Part shown: in pieces, positions 24,033 to 33,097 of the stretch | Layout: every line of letters begins with the position of its first letter | Position numbering within the stretch: position 1 is the first letter of the stretch | Assembly: GCF_036894955.1 (NCBI RefSeq) | Contig: NZ_CP145905.1 | Span: forward strand, 441,501 to 505,500 | DNA from: Paenibacillus sp. KS-LC4 | GTDB lineage: Bacteria; Bacillota; Bacilli; Paenibacillales; Paenibacillaceae | Reading direction: 5' to 3' | Length of the DNA stretch: 64,000 bases | Notes under the pieces: model-generated | The model's input: the letters and a program-made list of their open reading frames with translations, nothing else | Told to the model about the DNA's origin: nothing | The model's database searches: none | Made by a program: the position numbers and the translations under genes

Positions 24033-27000
24033 ATGAAGCCGATTGTTAGAGAACATATCCAGCAGCTAGATGTTTCATTAGGCGGAGGTATCGTCAGTGA
24101 AAAAATTCGCGTCGATACGATTGATAATCCGATCCTCATTATTGGCCTCGGCGGCACAGGCATTGATGCGCTGTTGCGCCTTAAATACCAGATCAACCGC
24201 CGCTTTAAGCTGCCGGAAGATCCCCTGTCCAAACGCAAGCTGGAAAAGCCAAATAACGTGGAGTTTCTAGCCTTTGAGACCAATGAACAGGACCGCAACA
24301 AAAAATATAAAGGCATTGGTCTTGATCCAATCAATGAGTTTGTGCTGCTCTCCAATGCCGAAGTCGGCGGCTTGCTGCAAAATCGCAGCATTTTAGAGCC
24401 ATATATTACGGACTGGCTGTCGCCAGAGCTAAGCATTACCGATGGCATGAACGGTGCCGCCGGCGTACGTCAGGCAGGACGTTTATTGCTTTTTACAAAG
24501 ATCAACCAGGTTGTGCAAAGCATTGATAAAAAAATCAAGACGCTTTCCGTCGGCACAAGCAAAAAGCTGATGGTATTCCTGCTCACCGGTCTATCCGGCG
24601 GTACGGGCAGCGGCTGCTTCCTTGATATTTCATATATCGTGCGCGGTATAATTGAGCGCGATCATGGCTCGGCTGGCGTTGACCGCGTCAACACGCTGGG
24701 GTACCTTTTTACGCCGGATATTAATCTCGCGAACAAAAGCTTAAGCGAGCATACGAGAGAATATATTAAGAAAAATGGCTATGCCGCGCTCAAGGAGCTC
24801 GACTACTGGATGAATGTTGATGCCCGCGGCGAGCGCTTCAAGCAGCAATACGGCAGCATTCTCAGCGTCAATTCGCCGCTTCCGCCGTTTAACCTTTGCC
24901 ATCTGATTTCGGCAACGAATACCGAGGGCAAGCTGCTGGAGAACGCATATGACTACTGCATGAACGTGACAGCGGAAAATATTACGAACTTCATGGCCAG
25001 CGAGGATAAGCAATCCGGCGAGGAATTTGCTATTCATGACTATATCAGCAACATTCGCACGAATATTGCACAAATGAACAAGCAGTATCCGGCGAACTAC
25101 GATTACAACATTATTGGCGCTTCATCGGCGGTACTGCCGATTGAGGAGATGACGACCTTTTTGGCGTATCGCCTGTTTAGCAAAATGGACAAAATGTTCC
25201 ACAAGGCACCGACGCAGGACGATGTGGAGAAATTCGCCCGCAAGCTAGGCATTGATCTCGATACGATGATCAAGACGTTCGAGTCGCGCGTGCCCGAGCC
25301 GCTTCCCGGCTTTGAGAACAGCGAGCGTCTGAACTACAGCAATGTAGTGAAAATGCAGGTGGTTAACATGGATACGGAGCTGGAGCAGACGTTTCTAGCC
25401 CGTGCCCGCGAGGAATATGTGAAGGCGAAGAAGCAGCTGCCAGGGGAAATCGTCGGCCAGTTCACCGAGCAAATACGCCGTACCTTCCTGCATCCAGAGC
25501 AGGGGCCGTTTTACGTGTCACGCCTGCTGCATACCGAGAAGGGCTTCTGCCTGCTGAAAATGCTGCTATCCTATATTGAAGTGCTGCGCGAAACGCTGCT
25601 GCGCCTGCCGCGCGACATTGAGTCGGCCAGCATTCAAGCGGAGGAGCGGATGGGCGATGCGAAGAGTGCCTTCGTGTCCAAGGACAAGAAGAAAAACAGC
25701 TACATCGAAGCAAAAATCAATGAATATTGGCTGCGCGCCGATGTAGAGCGCACCGAGCAGATGATTGAGTTCTATGAGGATCTATATCAGCTGCTGAACA
25801 ACGAGAATAATCGCTTCTATAGCGTATTTACCGAAGTGCTGAACGTGCTGAACGGCATTTTTGCGAAAAATGGCGATATTTTGATCAATGGAGACGAGCA
25901 AGCCGATCACAAGGGCAACAAAACCTACTATTGGAATTTAGTTGGTGTGCCAGATATTTCTGATGTGATCGCCCGCATTATGGATAAGAAGGATGTCGAT
26001 GATCTCATTCGCGACTTCTCGCAGGGGCTGCTCGATCATTCCGACCAGTGGGTGAAGGAGAAGGATATTGATATTGTTAATTCCATCTCCAACTTCCTGA
26101 CCGATAAATTCGGCGATTTGATTACGAGATCAATGGAAGATTTCCTTATTATGAAATATGGCAATGACGAGTCCATTGAGAAATTTGTCGAGCGCTTTAT
26201 AGCGACTAAGCTGGATGAAGAGGCGGTTGCGGTATTCAATTTGAGCAACAGCTCAGGCAACCTGCATTTCCCTTCATGGGGCTTCGTATCGGTGCCGCAG
26301 CATGCGCCAAGCATACTCAAGGGCATTCGCAATTACCAGAGCAATGCTGTAGGCAAATCGCATTTTACCATTAAAGAGAGTGAAGTGAAAAACCGGATTT
26401 TCTGGCTGAATACGAAAAACGGCGTGCCGCTGTTCGTCTATACGCCGCTCAAGGTATATGAGGAAAGCTATGAACGGACGATTCTCGATAAGGAAGGCGT
26501 CGGCCGCCATCTCGTCATGACGGAGAAGGTTAACTGGACGAATCTGCCTTCGCCAATTCCTGAGAAATCATGGGGCGATACGTACAGCAACGCGAGGGTG
26601 AAGGGCTATAATGCCCGCGTTCGCGCCGAATTCCAGCGTGCGCTGGGGTATCGGATTATTAGCGAGAAGGGCGTCGACAACAGCATGAGCAGCCGTTATG
26701 CGGTGCAGTTCACCCAGCCCTTCCAGCTGCAAACGCTTCTTAGCTCCTACAATATGGAGGCCGCTGCCGCTAAGCCGAATCTTGGCGAAGTAAAGCGTGC
26801 CGTCATTGAGCTTCGCCGCTTGCTGGCTGAAGGCTTGGCACCGGATGGAGTGAAGGATATTTTCGGCAGCCTGAATGAAGATTTGGCGCAGGAAAACCTT
26901 ATTCGTTCGCCAGAGCTGCTGGCGCGTGTGCGCGAGGAACTGGCGAAATACGACGCGATTAGCGATAAGGTTGCCGAGCTTGAGAAGCTGCTGAGCCTGC

Positions 27001-27422
27001 ATCAGGATGAGGAAAAGTGGCTGGATCAATTTATTGAGGCGCTTTATACGGAAACGATTGTGAAGAAAGGCGCGCTGTACGTCTATGACCGCGACCCAGA
27101 GGAAGAGGCGTGGGCGCCATTCGCTAATCTGATGAAGAGCAGCAGCTTCGTGGAGCATGAGGTGTTCGAGAGCTTCCGAGGGCTGGATGAGAAAAGCCGT
27201 GCCGCTCTTCTGCGCAAAGCATCGCGCCGGGTGACGGATTTGACGGCGACGGAGGATACGAAGCTGCTCGTTCATAAGCTGGATGAGCTGTTTAATGCCT
27301 TCCTCGACGCTCGCGACCGTCTGGAATACGAGCGAATTGAACTGGCGAACGGAGAAGATTTGTACCAATTCTACAAGCAAATGACGAGCAAACTAAACGA
27401 CATACGCAGAAAGTTGAAGTAG
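24033..27422 (+). CDS. Bacterial tubulin-like GTPase (Tubulin_2 family)
   Basis: A 1129-residue cytoplasmic protein. The N-terminal 400 residues carry the tubulin/FtsZ nucleotide fold: first-strand loop IGLGGTGIDA (37-46) and the tubulin signature LSGGTGSG (187-194), which corresponds to FtsZ GGGTGTG. This matches the large tubulin-like family known from bacterial conflict and envelope-associated operons rather than FtsZ (about 380 residues), to which it adds a 700-residue helical C-terminal region. TTTGGAGG precedes ATG 24033. It is the first gene of a six-gene operon with VWA, TRAFAC-type GTPase and GAP1-like genes. Whether it polymerises is unknown. The fold call is firm; the role is inference. 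Confidence 0.82.
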   Translation: MKPIVREHIQQLDVSLGGGIVSEKIRVDTIDNPILIIGLGGTGIDALLRLKYQINRRFKLPEDPLSKRKLEKPNNVEFLAFETNEQDRNKKYKGIGLDPINEFVLLSNAEVGGLLQNRSILEPYITDWLSPELSITDGMNGAAGVRQAGRLLLFTKINQVVQSIDKKIKTLSVGTSKKLMVFLLTGLSGGTGSGCFLDISYIVRGIIERDHGSAGVDRVNTLGYLFTPDINLANKSLSEHTREYIKKNGYAALKELDYWMNVDARGERFKQQYGSILSVNSPLPPFNLCHLISATNTEGKLLENAYDYCMNVTAENITNFMASEDKQSGEEFAIHDYISNIRTNIAQMNKQYPANYDYNIIGASSAVLPIEEMTTFLAYRLFSKMDKMFHKAPTQDDVEKFARKLGIDLDTMIKTFESRVPEPLPGFENSERLNYSNVVKMQVVNMDTELEQTFLARAREEYVKAKKQLPGEIVGQFTEQIRRTFLHPEQGPFYVSRLLHTEKGFCLLKMLLSYIEVLRETLLRLPRDIESASIQAEERMGDAKSAFVSKDKKKNSYIEAKINEYWLRADVERTEQMIEFYEDLYQLLNNENNRFYSVFTEVLNVLNGIFAKNGDILINGDEQADHKGNKTYYWNLVGVPDISDVIARIMDKKDVDDLIRDFSQGLLDHSDQWVKEKDIDIVNSISNFLTDKFGDLITRSMEDFLIMKYGNDESIEKFVERFIATKLDEEAVAVFNLSNSSGNLHFPSWGFVSVPQHAPSILKGIRNYQSNAVGKSHFTIKESEVKNRIFWLNTKNGVPLFVYTPLKVYEESYERTILDKEGVGRHLVMTEKVNWTNLPSPIPEKSWGDTYSNARVKGYNARVRAEFQRALGYRIISEKGVDNSMSSRYAVQFTQPFQLQTLLSSYNMEAAAAKPNLGEVKRAVIELRRLLAEGLAPDGVKDIFGSLNEDLAQENLIRSPELLARVREELAKYDAISDKVAELEKLLSLHQDEEKWLDQFIEALYTETIVKKGALYVYDRDPEEEAWAPFANLMKSSSFVEHEVFESFRGLDEKSRAALLRKASRRVTDLTATEDTKLLVHKLDELFNAFLDARDRLEYERIELANGEDLYQFYKQMTSKLNDIRRKLK

Positions 27423-27426
27423 GCCT

Positions 27427-29814
27427 ATGAGAGAGCTTCTGGAGCGGTATGCAGCTGATTATGCGGCTGCCGAGCAAATGCTCAGCGGTCATGGAGACGA
27501 TCAGAGCATCATTCATTATCCGACTGTATTTTTGTATATTGGCGACGAGGCGGGCCAAGCGATTGAGCCGATGATACAGATGAATGCGGCGAAATGGGAA
27601 AATAGCGCCGGCGTCATTTATTTTCACGCCGCGTCCGCTAGCGGGAAAGGACGGCAGGCGGCAAGCGCCGCCCATACCGCCAAGGTGACAGAGGTTGTGC
27701 TCAGCGGCTTGTCGCCGCTCGGCAGCGACCATAAGGCGGGGCGCAAGGAGCTATGGGAAGCCTTCCGCGGCAATGCCGGCTACTTGGCTGACCTAAACCG
27801 CGCGCTCCGCGGTGTCAGTGATACGATTGCCGATTATGGGAGGCTGTATGCCTCCTTTGATCGGCTGCATTTGGCGGTTATTACGCGTGCCGATGACCCG
27901 ATGAATGCGCTGGTGCCGGATATTTCCTTGCTGGCACAGGCGATTTTTCAGCAATCGTTCAAATCCGTGCAGATGGATCTTTATACGCTAATCAGCGAGC
28001 GTGAGCAAATGGATACCTTCGCTCACGCCAGCGCGATTGGCGTGAGCTTTCTGCGCGAGCTGGAAGGGATGCAGCGGCCGGATTATACGTTCTCGGCGCT
28101 GCTTGAGGTGACGGGCGACGGGCTGGCGATTCCGGTCGTTCATCCTCCGTCACCGCTGTTCGATCTCGTCTATGTGCTGTCGGACCGCAACGAGAAGGGC
28201 ATGACCGCCGTCAACGGCATTCGAGACAATTACGATATTATTTGCCACATTCAGCTGCTCAAAAACCGCAAGCGCAAGGATGCTCAGGCAGATGAAGCCT
28301 ACGGCGGCTACAATAACTCGACGTTCAAGAACAGCCTGCGTACGGAATCAGGCAGGCAAGGCTTCGTCTCGGCGGGGCTGTCCAAGGTGAAGCGCCCGAA
28401 TTATTCGATTGCGCTGACGGTGCTGTATCATCTTCATATGCAGCTATCCGAGCTGTTGGCGAAGGAGCCTGAGCTCAGCATGCGGGAGAAGCTTGCCTGC
28501 TTCGGCATCGACCCGGCCTCGGTCGATGCGATGCTGCTACAGCTGCTGCCGAGCGATGAGCAGCTTGCCGACATGACGGGACTTCTAACCTCCGGCGTTC
28601 GTTATGAGCAGTTGAAGCCGTTATCGCTGCGGGACGCTGAGGAGGCGCTGTTTGGGGACGGAGCCTCCGTCTTTTTCCATAATCATTTCGCCCGCACGGC
28701 GCAGCAGCGGCTGTCCGAATTTGGCGCGGCAGCGGAAATGCGCCGTGCTGTTGCCAAGTTCGAGCGGGAGCATACTGACATTAGCTTCTACCAGCTATGT
28801 GCTTGGACGGAGCCAAGCGGCGACGATGGCAGTGTGCTTGCAGGTGTGCGCAGCCGTATTAAGGAGCTGGCGATTGCCGTGGAGCAGGCGCGCGAGGAGC
28901 TGGGGCGCACGCAGTCGGGACGCGCGGAGGATGTCCGCATTCAGCGGCTGCCTTTTATGGATAAGCAAAATTTGCGTTCGTTTATCCGTGCCTTTTTTCA
29001 GCTGGTGTATGGTCAGAAGTGGGAGCTGCTGCGGCTTGAGCTGGAGCTGTCGCTGTATCGCCGCTTGGCGGATGAGCTGGAGCAGCTTCATGAGCTGTAC
29101 CGGCTGCGCGTCAAGCAGATGGCGGATATGGCAGACGTCATGAAGCAGACGGCGCTGCAAAGCATCAAGACCGCTGACGATTACATCGGGCAAAATATTT
29201 TTGAATATTATGCTCGGGTAACTTGTGATATCGTGCTGGAGGTTCAGGATAAACGGGGTGCAGGCATCTGGTTTGATGAGCGTTATCTCGGCTCTGCGGC
29301 GGAGCTGCTGGAGCAGGGCAATGAGGCTTACGTGAATAAGCTCGCGCAGCTAGGCTTGAGGCATGTGCTGACGGCGGAGCCATTCGCCCAGACGTTTGAG
29401 GAGGAGCTGCTTCGCAGAGCGAATGTGACGATTGACTACACGAACCGCCAAGCGCTGGCGAAAGAGGATTTGTTCAAGCGCCTTTACCGGACGCTGGAGG
29501 AGAACGCATCGATTAACGTTCGGCTGCTGGACTACACGCATGAGCATCGCTACGAGGAAAAATATATGTTCGGCGATGCGGAAAGCGAATTTGTGCAGTA
29601 CGCGCTTGGCGTCGACGAAACGTCGCGAATCTACAAGCTCGGCTGCATTCACGAGAAGCGCAGCAGCGGTGTGGAGAAGCTGAATCTGATGGGTGGCTTC
29701 CACCTGGAAGACCTGTTGTATTATCGCAATGGCAAGGTGTATTACGAGACATATAGAGAGAACGGCTATGCGTTCCACGGCGTGGACCCGGCAGGCTTGC
29801 CGGAGCTGCGCTAG
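27427..29814 (+). CDS. Large partner of the tubulin-like protein, unknown family
   Basis: A 795-residue soluble protein starting four bases after the tubulin-like gene stop, so translation is probably coupled. No motif is certain. Its N-terminus (PTVFLYIGDEAGQAIEPM, about 32-49, then a hydrophobic strand GVIYFHA) has the strand-glycine loop-helix rhythm of the tubulin-like first strand but without the Gly-rich nucleotide loop, and its length and helix-rich C-terminal half also resemble the gene before it. It may therefore be a degenerate, non-hydrolysing tubulin paralogue; this is inference. The C-terminal third (about 510-720) is strongly helical. There is no signal peptide or membrane helix. 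Confidence 0.7.
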   Translation: MRELLERYAADYAAAEQMLSGHGDDQSIIHYPTVFLYIGDEAGQAIEPMIQMNAAKWENSAGVIYFHAASASGKGRQAASAAHTAKVTEVVLSGLSPLGSDHKAGRKELWEAFRGNAGYLADLNRALRGVSDTIADYGRLYASFDRLHLAVITRADDPMNALVPDISLLAQAIFQQSFKSVQMDLYTLISEREQMDTFAHASAIGVSFLRELEGMQRPDYTFSALLEVTGDGLAIPVVHPPSPLFDLVYVLSDRNEKGMTAVNGIRDNYDIICHIQLLKNRKRKDAQADEAYGGYNNSTFKNSLRTESGRQGFVSAGLSKVKRPNYSIALTVLYHLHMQLSELLAKEPELSMREKLACFGIDPASVDAMLLQLLPSDEQLADMTGLLTSGVRYEQLKPLSLRDAEEALFGDGASVFFHNHFARTAQQRLSEFGAAAEMRRAVAKFEREHTDISFYQLCAWTEPSGDDGSVLAGVRSRIKELAIAVEQAREELGRTQSGRAEDVRIQRLPFMDKQNLRSFIRAFFQLVYGQKWELLRLELELSLYRRLADELEQLHELYRLRVKQMADMADVMKQTALQSIKTADDYIGQNIFEYYARVTCDIVLEVQDKRGAGIWFDERYLGSAAELLEQGNEAYVNKLAQLGLRHVLTAEPFAQTFEEELLRRANVTIDYTNRQALAKEDLFKRLYRTLEENASINVRLLDYTHEHRYEEKYMFGDAESEFVQYALGVDETSRIYKLGCIHEKRSSGVEKLNLMGGFHLEDLLYYRNGKVYYETYRENGYAFHGVDPAGLPELR

Positions 29815-29861
29815 AGGCACAGCGAAAAAGCCGAATGCACGTAAGAGAGGATGCTATACAC

Positions 29862-31148
29862 ATGCAGCGAAAAATAAACCTGCTACTATTGTTGTTTAGC
29901 TTAATAGGGGGATTCATCGGCTACGCCATCGGAGAACTGATGCTGACGCAGTGGACGGGCGATATGCCGCGTTCGGTTCTTATGGGCTTATATTTTGGCG
30001 TACTCGCATTATTTATCGGGCTAGGCTGCTTTGTTGCAGAGCTGGTCAATCCGCATTTGAACGGCTCATCCTGGCGCCAGCGGTACACGGGGCTTTCATG
30101 GAAGCTGTTCGTACCGGCGACCTTTGCGCTGCTATTTGTAGCGGGCTTGGGCCTGCAATTTTTTTACGGCTTGAATATTGGCGGATTAAAGCAGGTGAAA
30201 GACATCGTCCTCGTCATCGACAATTCCGGCAGCATGGCGGAGACGGACCCGGACAATCAGCGTTATGTGGCGGCGAAGCAACTGATTGACCAGATGGACA
30301 ATGACAAGCGCGTTGCGATTGTAGGCTTCAGCGATTTGGCGCAGCAGGTGCTGCCGTTTACGAGCGTCGACTCGGCTGCCAATAAGGCGGCAATTAGTAC
30401 GGCGATTGACTCGCTTGTGCCGACGGATGGCGGTACGGATTTCAGCCGCGCGCTGGAGGAAGCGCTGAATACGATTGAAGCGAAGGCGGATACAAAACGC
30501 GGTACGATGGTGATTTTGCTGTCCGATGGCTTCAGCGAATCCGATGTGGCTCCGCAGCTGGCGCTCTATAAGGAGCAGCAGATTGCTATTAATTCGGTCG
30601 GCCTCAGCCTCGTAGATTCGAGAGGGGCGGATTTGCTGCGCAACATCGCTGAGTCAACAGGCGGTGCTTATTACGATGTGCAGAAGGCAACGGAGGTATC
30701 TACGGCCTTCCAGACGATCTACGAGACGATTGATGATCGTACGCTCGTAACCGAGCGCACAGGACCGATGGCCGATGCAACGTTTTACAAAATCGTTCGC
30801 GTTATCTCCATGCTGCTGATCGGTGGTGTGCTGGGCGTGGCGATCGGATTGTTTTTCGACAATCGCTATTTGGCGCGCAGCTTTGGCATCGGCGGCGCAG
30901 TTGGCGGCTTGCTGTCTGGCCTCCTGCTGGAAGCGTGGCTGTCTGGCCATTCTCTCAGTGATTCGTTCACTCGCTTTGTGGCGATTGCGCTGCTTGCGCT
31001 TATGATCTCTTTATTCACCTTAATCGTGCCGATTAGGGAGAATAGCCGTCCGGTAAGCGACAGACGCCGCGGGGCTCCAGTCCCAAGGGAGCGCGGAACA
31101 TCTGGCGGCGACGGAAGAGCGAAGGATAGCCGCAACCATGGATTTTAA
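29862..31148 (+). CDS. Multi-spanning membrane protein with VWA domain
   Basis: A 428-residue protein. Three N-terminal membrane helices (about 6-27, 40-60, 80-102) precede a VWA domain (about 112-290) with a complete metal site: Asp120-x-Ser122-x-Ser124 (DNSGS), a Thr in TDGGTDFSRAL and an Asp in LLSDGFSES. Three more helices follow (about 306-325, 335-353, 365-388) and a basic cytoplasmic tail rich in Arg. With the N-terminus inside, three helices place the VWA domain outside, as for the VWA protein at 21096. The in-frame ATG 29835 has no ribosome site; AGAGAGG supports ATG 29862. Third gene of the tubulin operon. Confidence 0.83.
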   Translation: MQRKINLLLLLFSLIGGFIGYAIGELMLTQWTGDMPRSVLMGLYFGVLALFIGLGCFVAELVNPHLNGSSWRQRYTGLSWKLFVPATFALLFVAGLGLQFFYGLNIGGLKQVKDIVLVIDNSGSMAETDPDNQRYVAAKQLIDQMDNDKRVAIVGFSDLAQQVLPFTSVDSAANKAAISTAIDSLVPTDGGTDFSRALEEALNTIEAKADTKRGTMVILLSDGFSESDVAPQLALYKEQQIAINSVGLSLVDSRGADLLRNIAESTGGAYYDVQKATEVSTAFQTIYETIDDRTLVTERTGPMADATFYKIVRVISMLLIGGVLGVAIGLFFDNRYLARSFGIGGAVGGLLSGLLLEAWLSGHSLSDSFTRFVAIALLALMISLFTLIVPIRENSRPVSDRRRGAPVPRERGTSGGDGRAKDSRNHGF

Positions 31149-31173
31149 AAGTCAGCTAGGGGGCGATTGACAG

Positions 31174-31815
31174 ATGCGATTTGTGGAAGCAGAGGGCGAT
31201 TCGCCGCGAATCAAAGGCTTGACTCATACGCTGAATGGCGACCGCTGCACGCTGCAATGGCTGTGGCCGAGCGGCGTCGAGGCGGTTTATATCGGCAAGG
31301 CGGAGGCTGAGCAGGCGGCATTCAGAGGAACGCCGGACCTTGCATCATTAAAGCTCTATACGAGGGCTGAATACAAGTCAAACAACGGCTATCATATACG
31401 GCTGGAGGGCATCGGGCGCTACCGCTTTACCGTCTACATTTATGAAGAGGGAGCGGAGGATGGCAAAGTCATCTGGCTGCAGAGCGATGGCCAAAGCGAG
31501 CTGGATGTGAGCGCCGGCAGAGCGAAGATCCGCTATTCCGTCAAGCAGAAGACCGGATTTCTTCAGCGGTATAAGACGGTTTCGATTCAGGTGACGGCGG
31601 AGGTGCCGATTGCCAAGGATGTATTATGTTATGTGAAAAAAACGGGCGGCTATCCGGCAAACAAGGATGATGGCATGATGTATCCATTTGCCGCTGCTTT
31701 CGCCTCCGGGCGGAATGTGCTGCCGCCAATCGAGGTCGGCAAGCAGGACTTCATCCGTGTATTTTTCACCGATGGCCCGCGTTTCGCACAGCTGTACGAA
31801 CTGGTGCCGGAATGA
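31174..31815 (+). CDS. Beta-rich protein of the tubulin/GTPase operon
   Basis: A 213-residue soluble protein without signal peptide or membrane helix. Its alternating hydrophobic pattern suggests two small beta-sandwich (Ig- or FnIII-like) domains, split around residue 115: TLQWLWPSGVEAVYIGK and YRFTVYIYEEG in the first, KTVSIQVTAEVP and DFIRVFFTDGPRF in the second. No catalytic motif is visible. It sits 25 bases after the membrane VWA gene and 22 bases before the GTPase gene, so it belongs to the operon and is probably an adaptor. I do not recognise a named family. Confidence 0.7.
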   Translation: MRFVEAEGDSPRIKGLTHTLNGDRCTLQWLWPSGVEAVYIGKAEAEQAAFRGTPDLASLKLYTRAEYKSNNGYHIRLEGIGRYRFTVYIYEEGAEDGKVIWLQSDGQSELDVSAGRAKIRYSVKQKTGFLQRYKTVSIQVTAEVPIAKDVLCYVKKTGGYPANKDDGMMYPFAAAFASGRNVLPPIEVGKQDFIRVFFTDGPRFAQLYELVPE

Positions 31816-31837
31816 CAGCAGGAAGGGGAGATAAGAC

Positions 31838-33097
31838 ATGGGCTTTTTTGATTTTTTGAAAAGAAAACCGCAAGCAGAGCAGCTGCAAGGCTCTTACGAT
31901 ATTGTATGCCCATTTTGCTTCGGCAAATTTTCGCCAGAGGATGTCGTATTTCGTGCCACGCACAGCCGCGAGGACGATGAGGATTACGCTTTGGGCGAGG
32001 ATGAGCAGCTGAATCGGTACAGAGAGCGCTTCGGCCTTGATTCCGTGTATGACATAGAGGCGATTATTCATCCCGAGGATGTGCCGGAGGAGAAGCATCT
32101 CTACGCAGGCGAAGTACTAATCGGCTTGAACGACCGCTACGGAGAGCTGACGCGCAGAAGGCTGTGTCCAAAATGCCATAACGAGCTGCCGGTAACATCG
32201 GGCAAGGTGCCAAGCAATATTATTTCGATTATCGGCGCTTCTCAGGTTGGCAAATCGGTGTATATGACAGCGCTCATCCATACGCTGCAAAATACAACCG
32301 CCGATCATTTCAACGCGGCTTGCATGCCGCTTACGGCGGAGATCAGCCGCAAGTTCCGCACGAACTATGAGGAGCCGCTGTTTGGGCGCGGCGATCTGCT
32401 GGCTTCCACACAGAAGGAAAAAATGCAGGAGCCGTTCATTTTTCAATTCGTCTTCCGCGATGAGTCCAAGCCGCCGCTGACGCTTGTATTTTTCGATGTG
32501 GCGGGCGAGGGCATGGTCGAGGAGGATTATTTGGGGCTGCATGGGCAGCACATTAAAAACTCCTCCGGCATTTTGTTCATGGTCGATCCGCTGCAAATCC
32601 GCTCCATCCGCGAGAAGCTGCGCATTAACCACGGCGACAAGCCGGGCGAGTGGGCGCCGCAATATGACGAGCCAAGGGATGTCGTGCTGACGATGTTCAA
32701 GGATTTTATCGCCTATCAGGACAACAGCAAGACGGATATCCCAACCGCGGTCGTCTTGACGAAGAGCGATATGCTGCATGCGCTTAAGGATGAGGAAGGC
32801 GAATATATTAAGTCGAACAGCAATATTTTTCACAATATGGTTCATCGCAATTATTTCAACTTAACAGAGTTCGAGAACATAGATGGCGAAATGCGACGCT
32901 TTATCGAGAAGGTTGATCGCCCATTTAAAGGGACGATGGACGTTTATTTTAAGGATACGGCCTATTATGCGGTATCGGCGCTCGGCAGCAATCCAGTCAA
33001 TCAGAAGATGGAAACGGTCGTCAGTCCGATTCGAGTGGACGAGCCCTTTATATGGCTGCTGTATAAGCTGGGTTATATAGAGGGGAGAAGAGAATAG
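31838..33097 (+). CDS. TRAFAC-type GTPase with zinc ribbons (double-GTPase-like)
   Basis: A 419-residue cytoplasmic protein. Two CxxC pairs (Cys24/Cys27 in CPFC, Cys110/Cys113 in CPKC) form a split zinc ribbon. The P-loop domain follows: Walker A GASQVGKS (133-140), Walker B VFFDVAGEG with Asp220, the guanine-specifying TKSD (308-311) and SALGSN near the end. A Gln before the Val-Gly-Lys-Ser and DVAGE in place of DTAGQ are typical of the atypical GTPases found with GAP1 proteins. GGAAGGGGAG precedes ATG 31838. Its TAG shares one base with the GTG start of the next gene, so GTPase and GAP1-like protein are made together. Confidence 0.83.
   Translation: MGFFDFLKRKPQAEQLQGSYDIVCPFCFGKFSPEDVVFRATHSREDDEDYALGEDEQLNRYRERFGLDSVYDIEAIIHPEDVPEEKHLYAGEVLIGLNDRYGELTRRRLCPKCHNELPVTSGKVPSNIISIIGASQVGKSVYMTALIHTLQNTTADHFNAACMPLTAEISRKFRTNYEEPLFGRGDLLASTQKEKMQEPFIFQFVFRDESKPPLTLVFFDVAGEGMVEEDYLGLHGQHIKNSSGILFMVDPLQIRSIREKLRINHGDKPGEWAPQYDEPRDVVLTMFKDFIAYQDNSKTDIPTAVVLTKSDMLHALKDEEGEYIKSNSNIFHNMVHRNYFNLTEFENIDGEMRRFIEKVDRPFKGTMDVYFKDTAYYAVSALGSNPVNQKMETVVSPIRVDEPFIWLLYKLGYIEGRRE

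Noticed and set aside
26568-27380. Minus-strand 270-codon frame inside the tubulin-like gene
   Set aside because: Shadow frame in GC-biased coding DNA; no ribosome site and no motif, while the plus-strand gene is continuous across it.
24033-27422. FtsZ or a conventional plasmid tubulin (TubZ)
   Set aside because: Length is 1129 residues, the signature is GGTGSG and the neighbours are VWA and GAP1-type genes; FtsZ and TubZ are about 350-480 residues with different neighbours.
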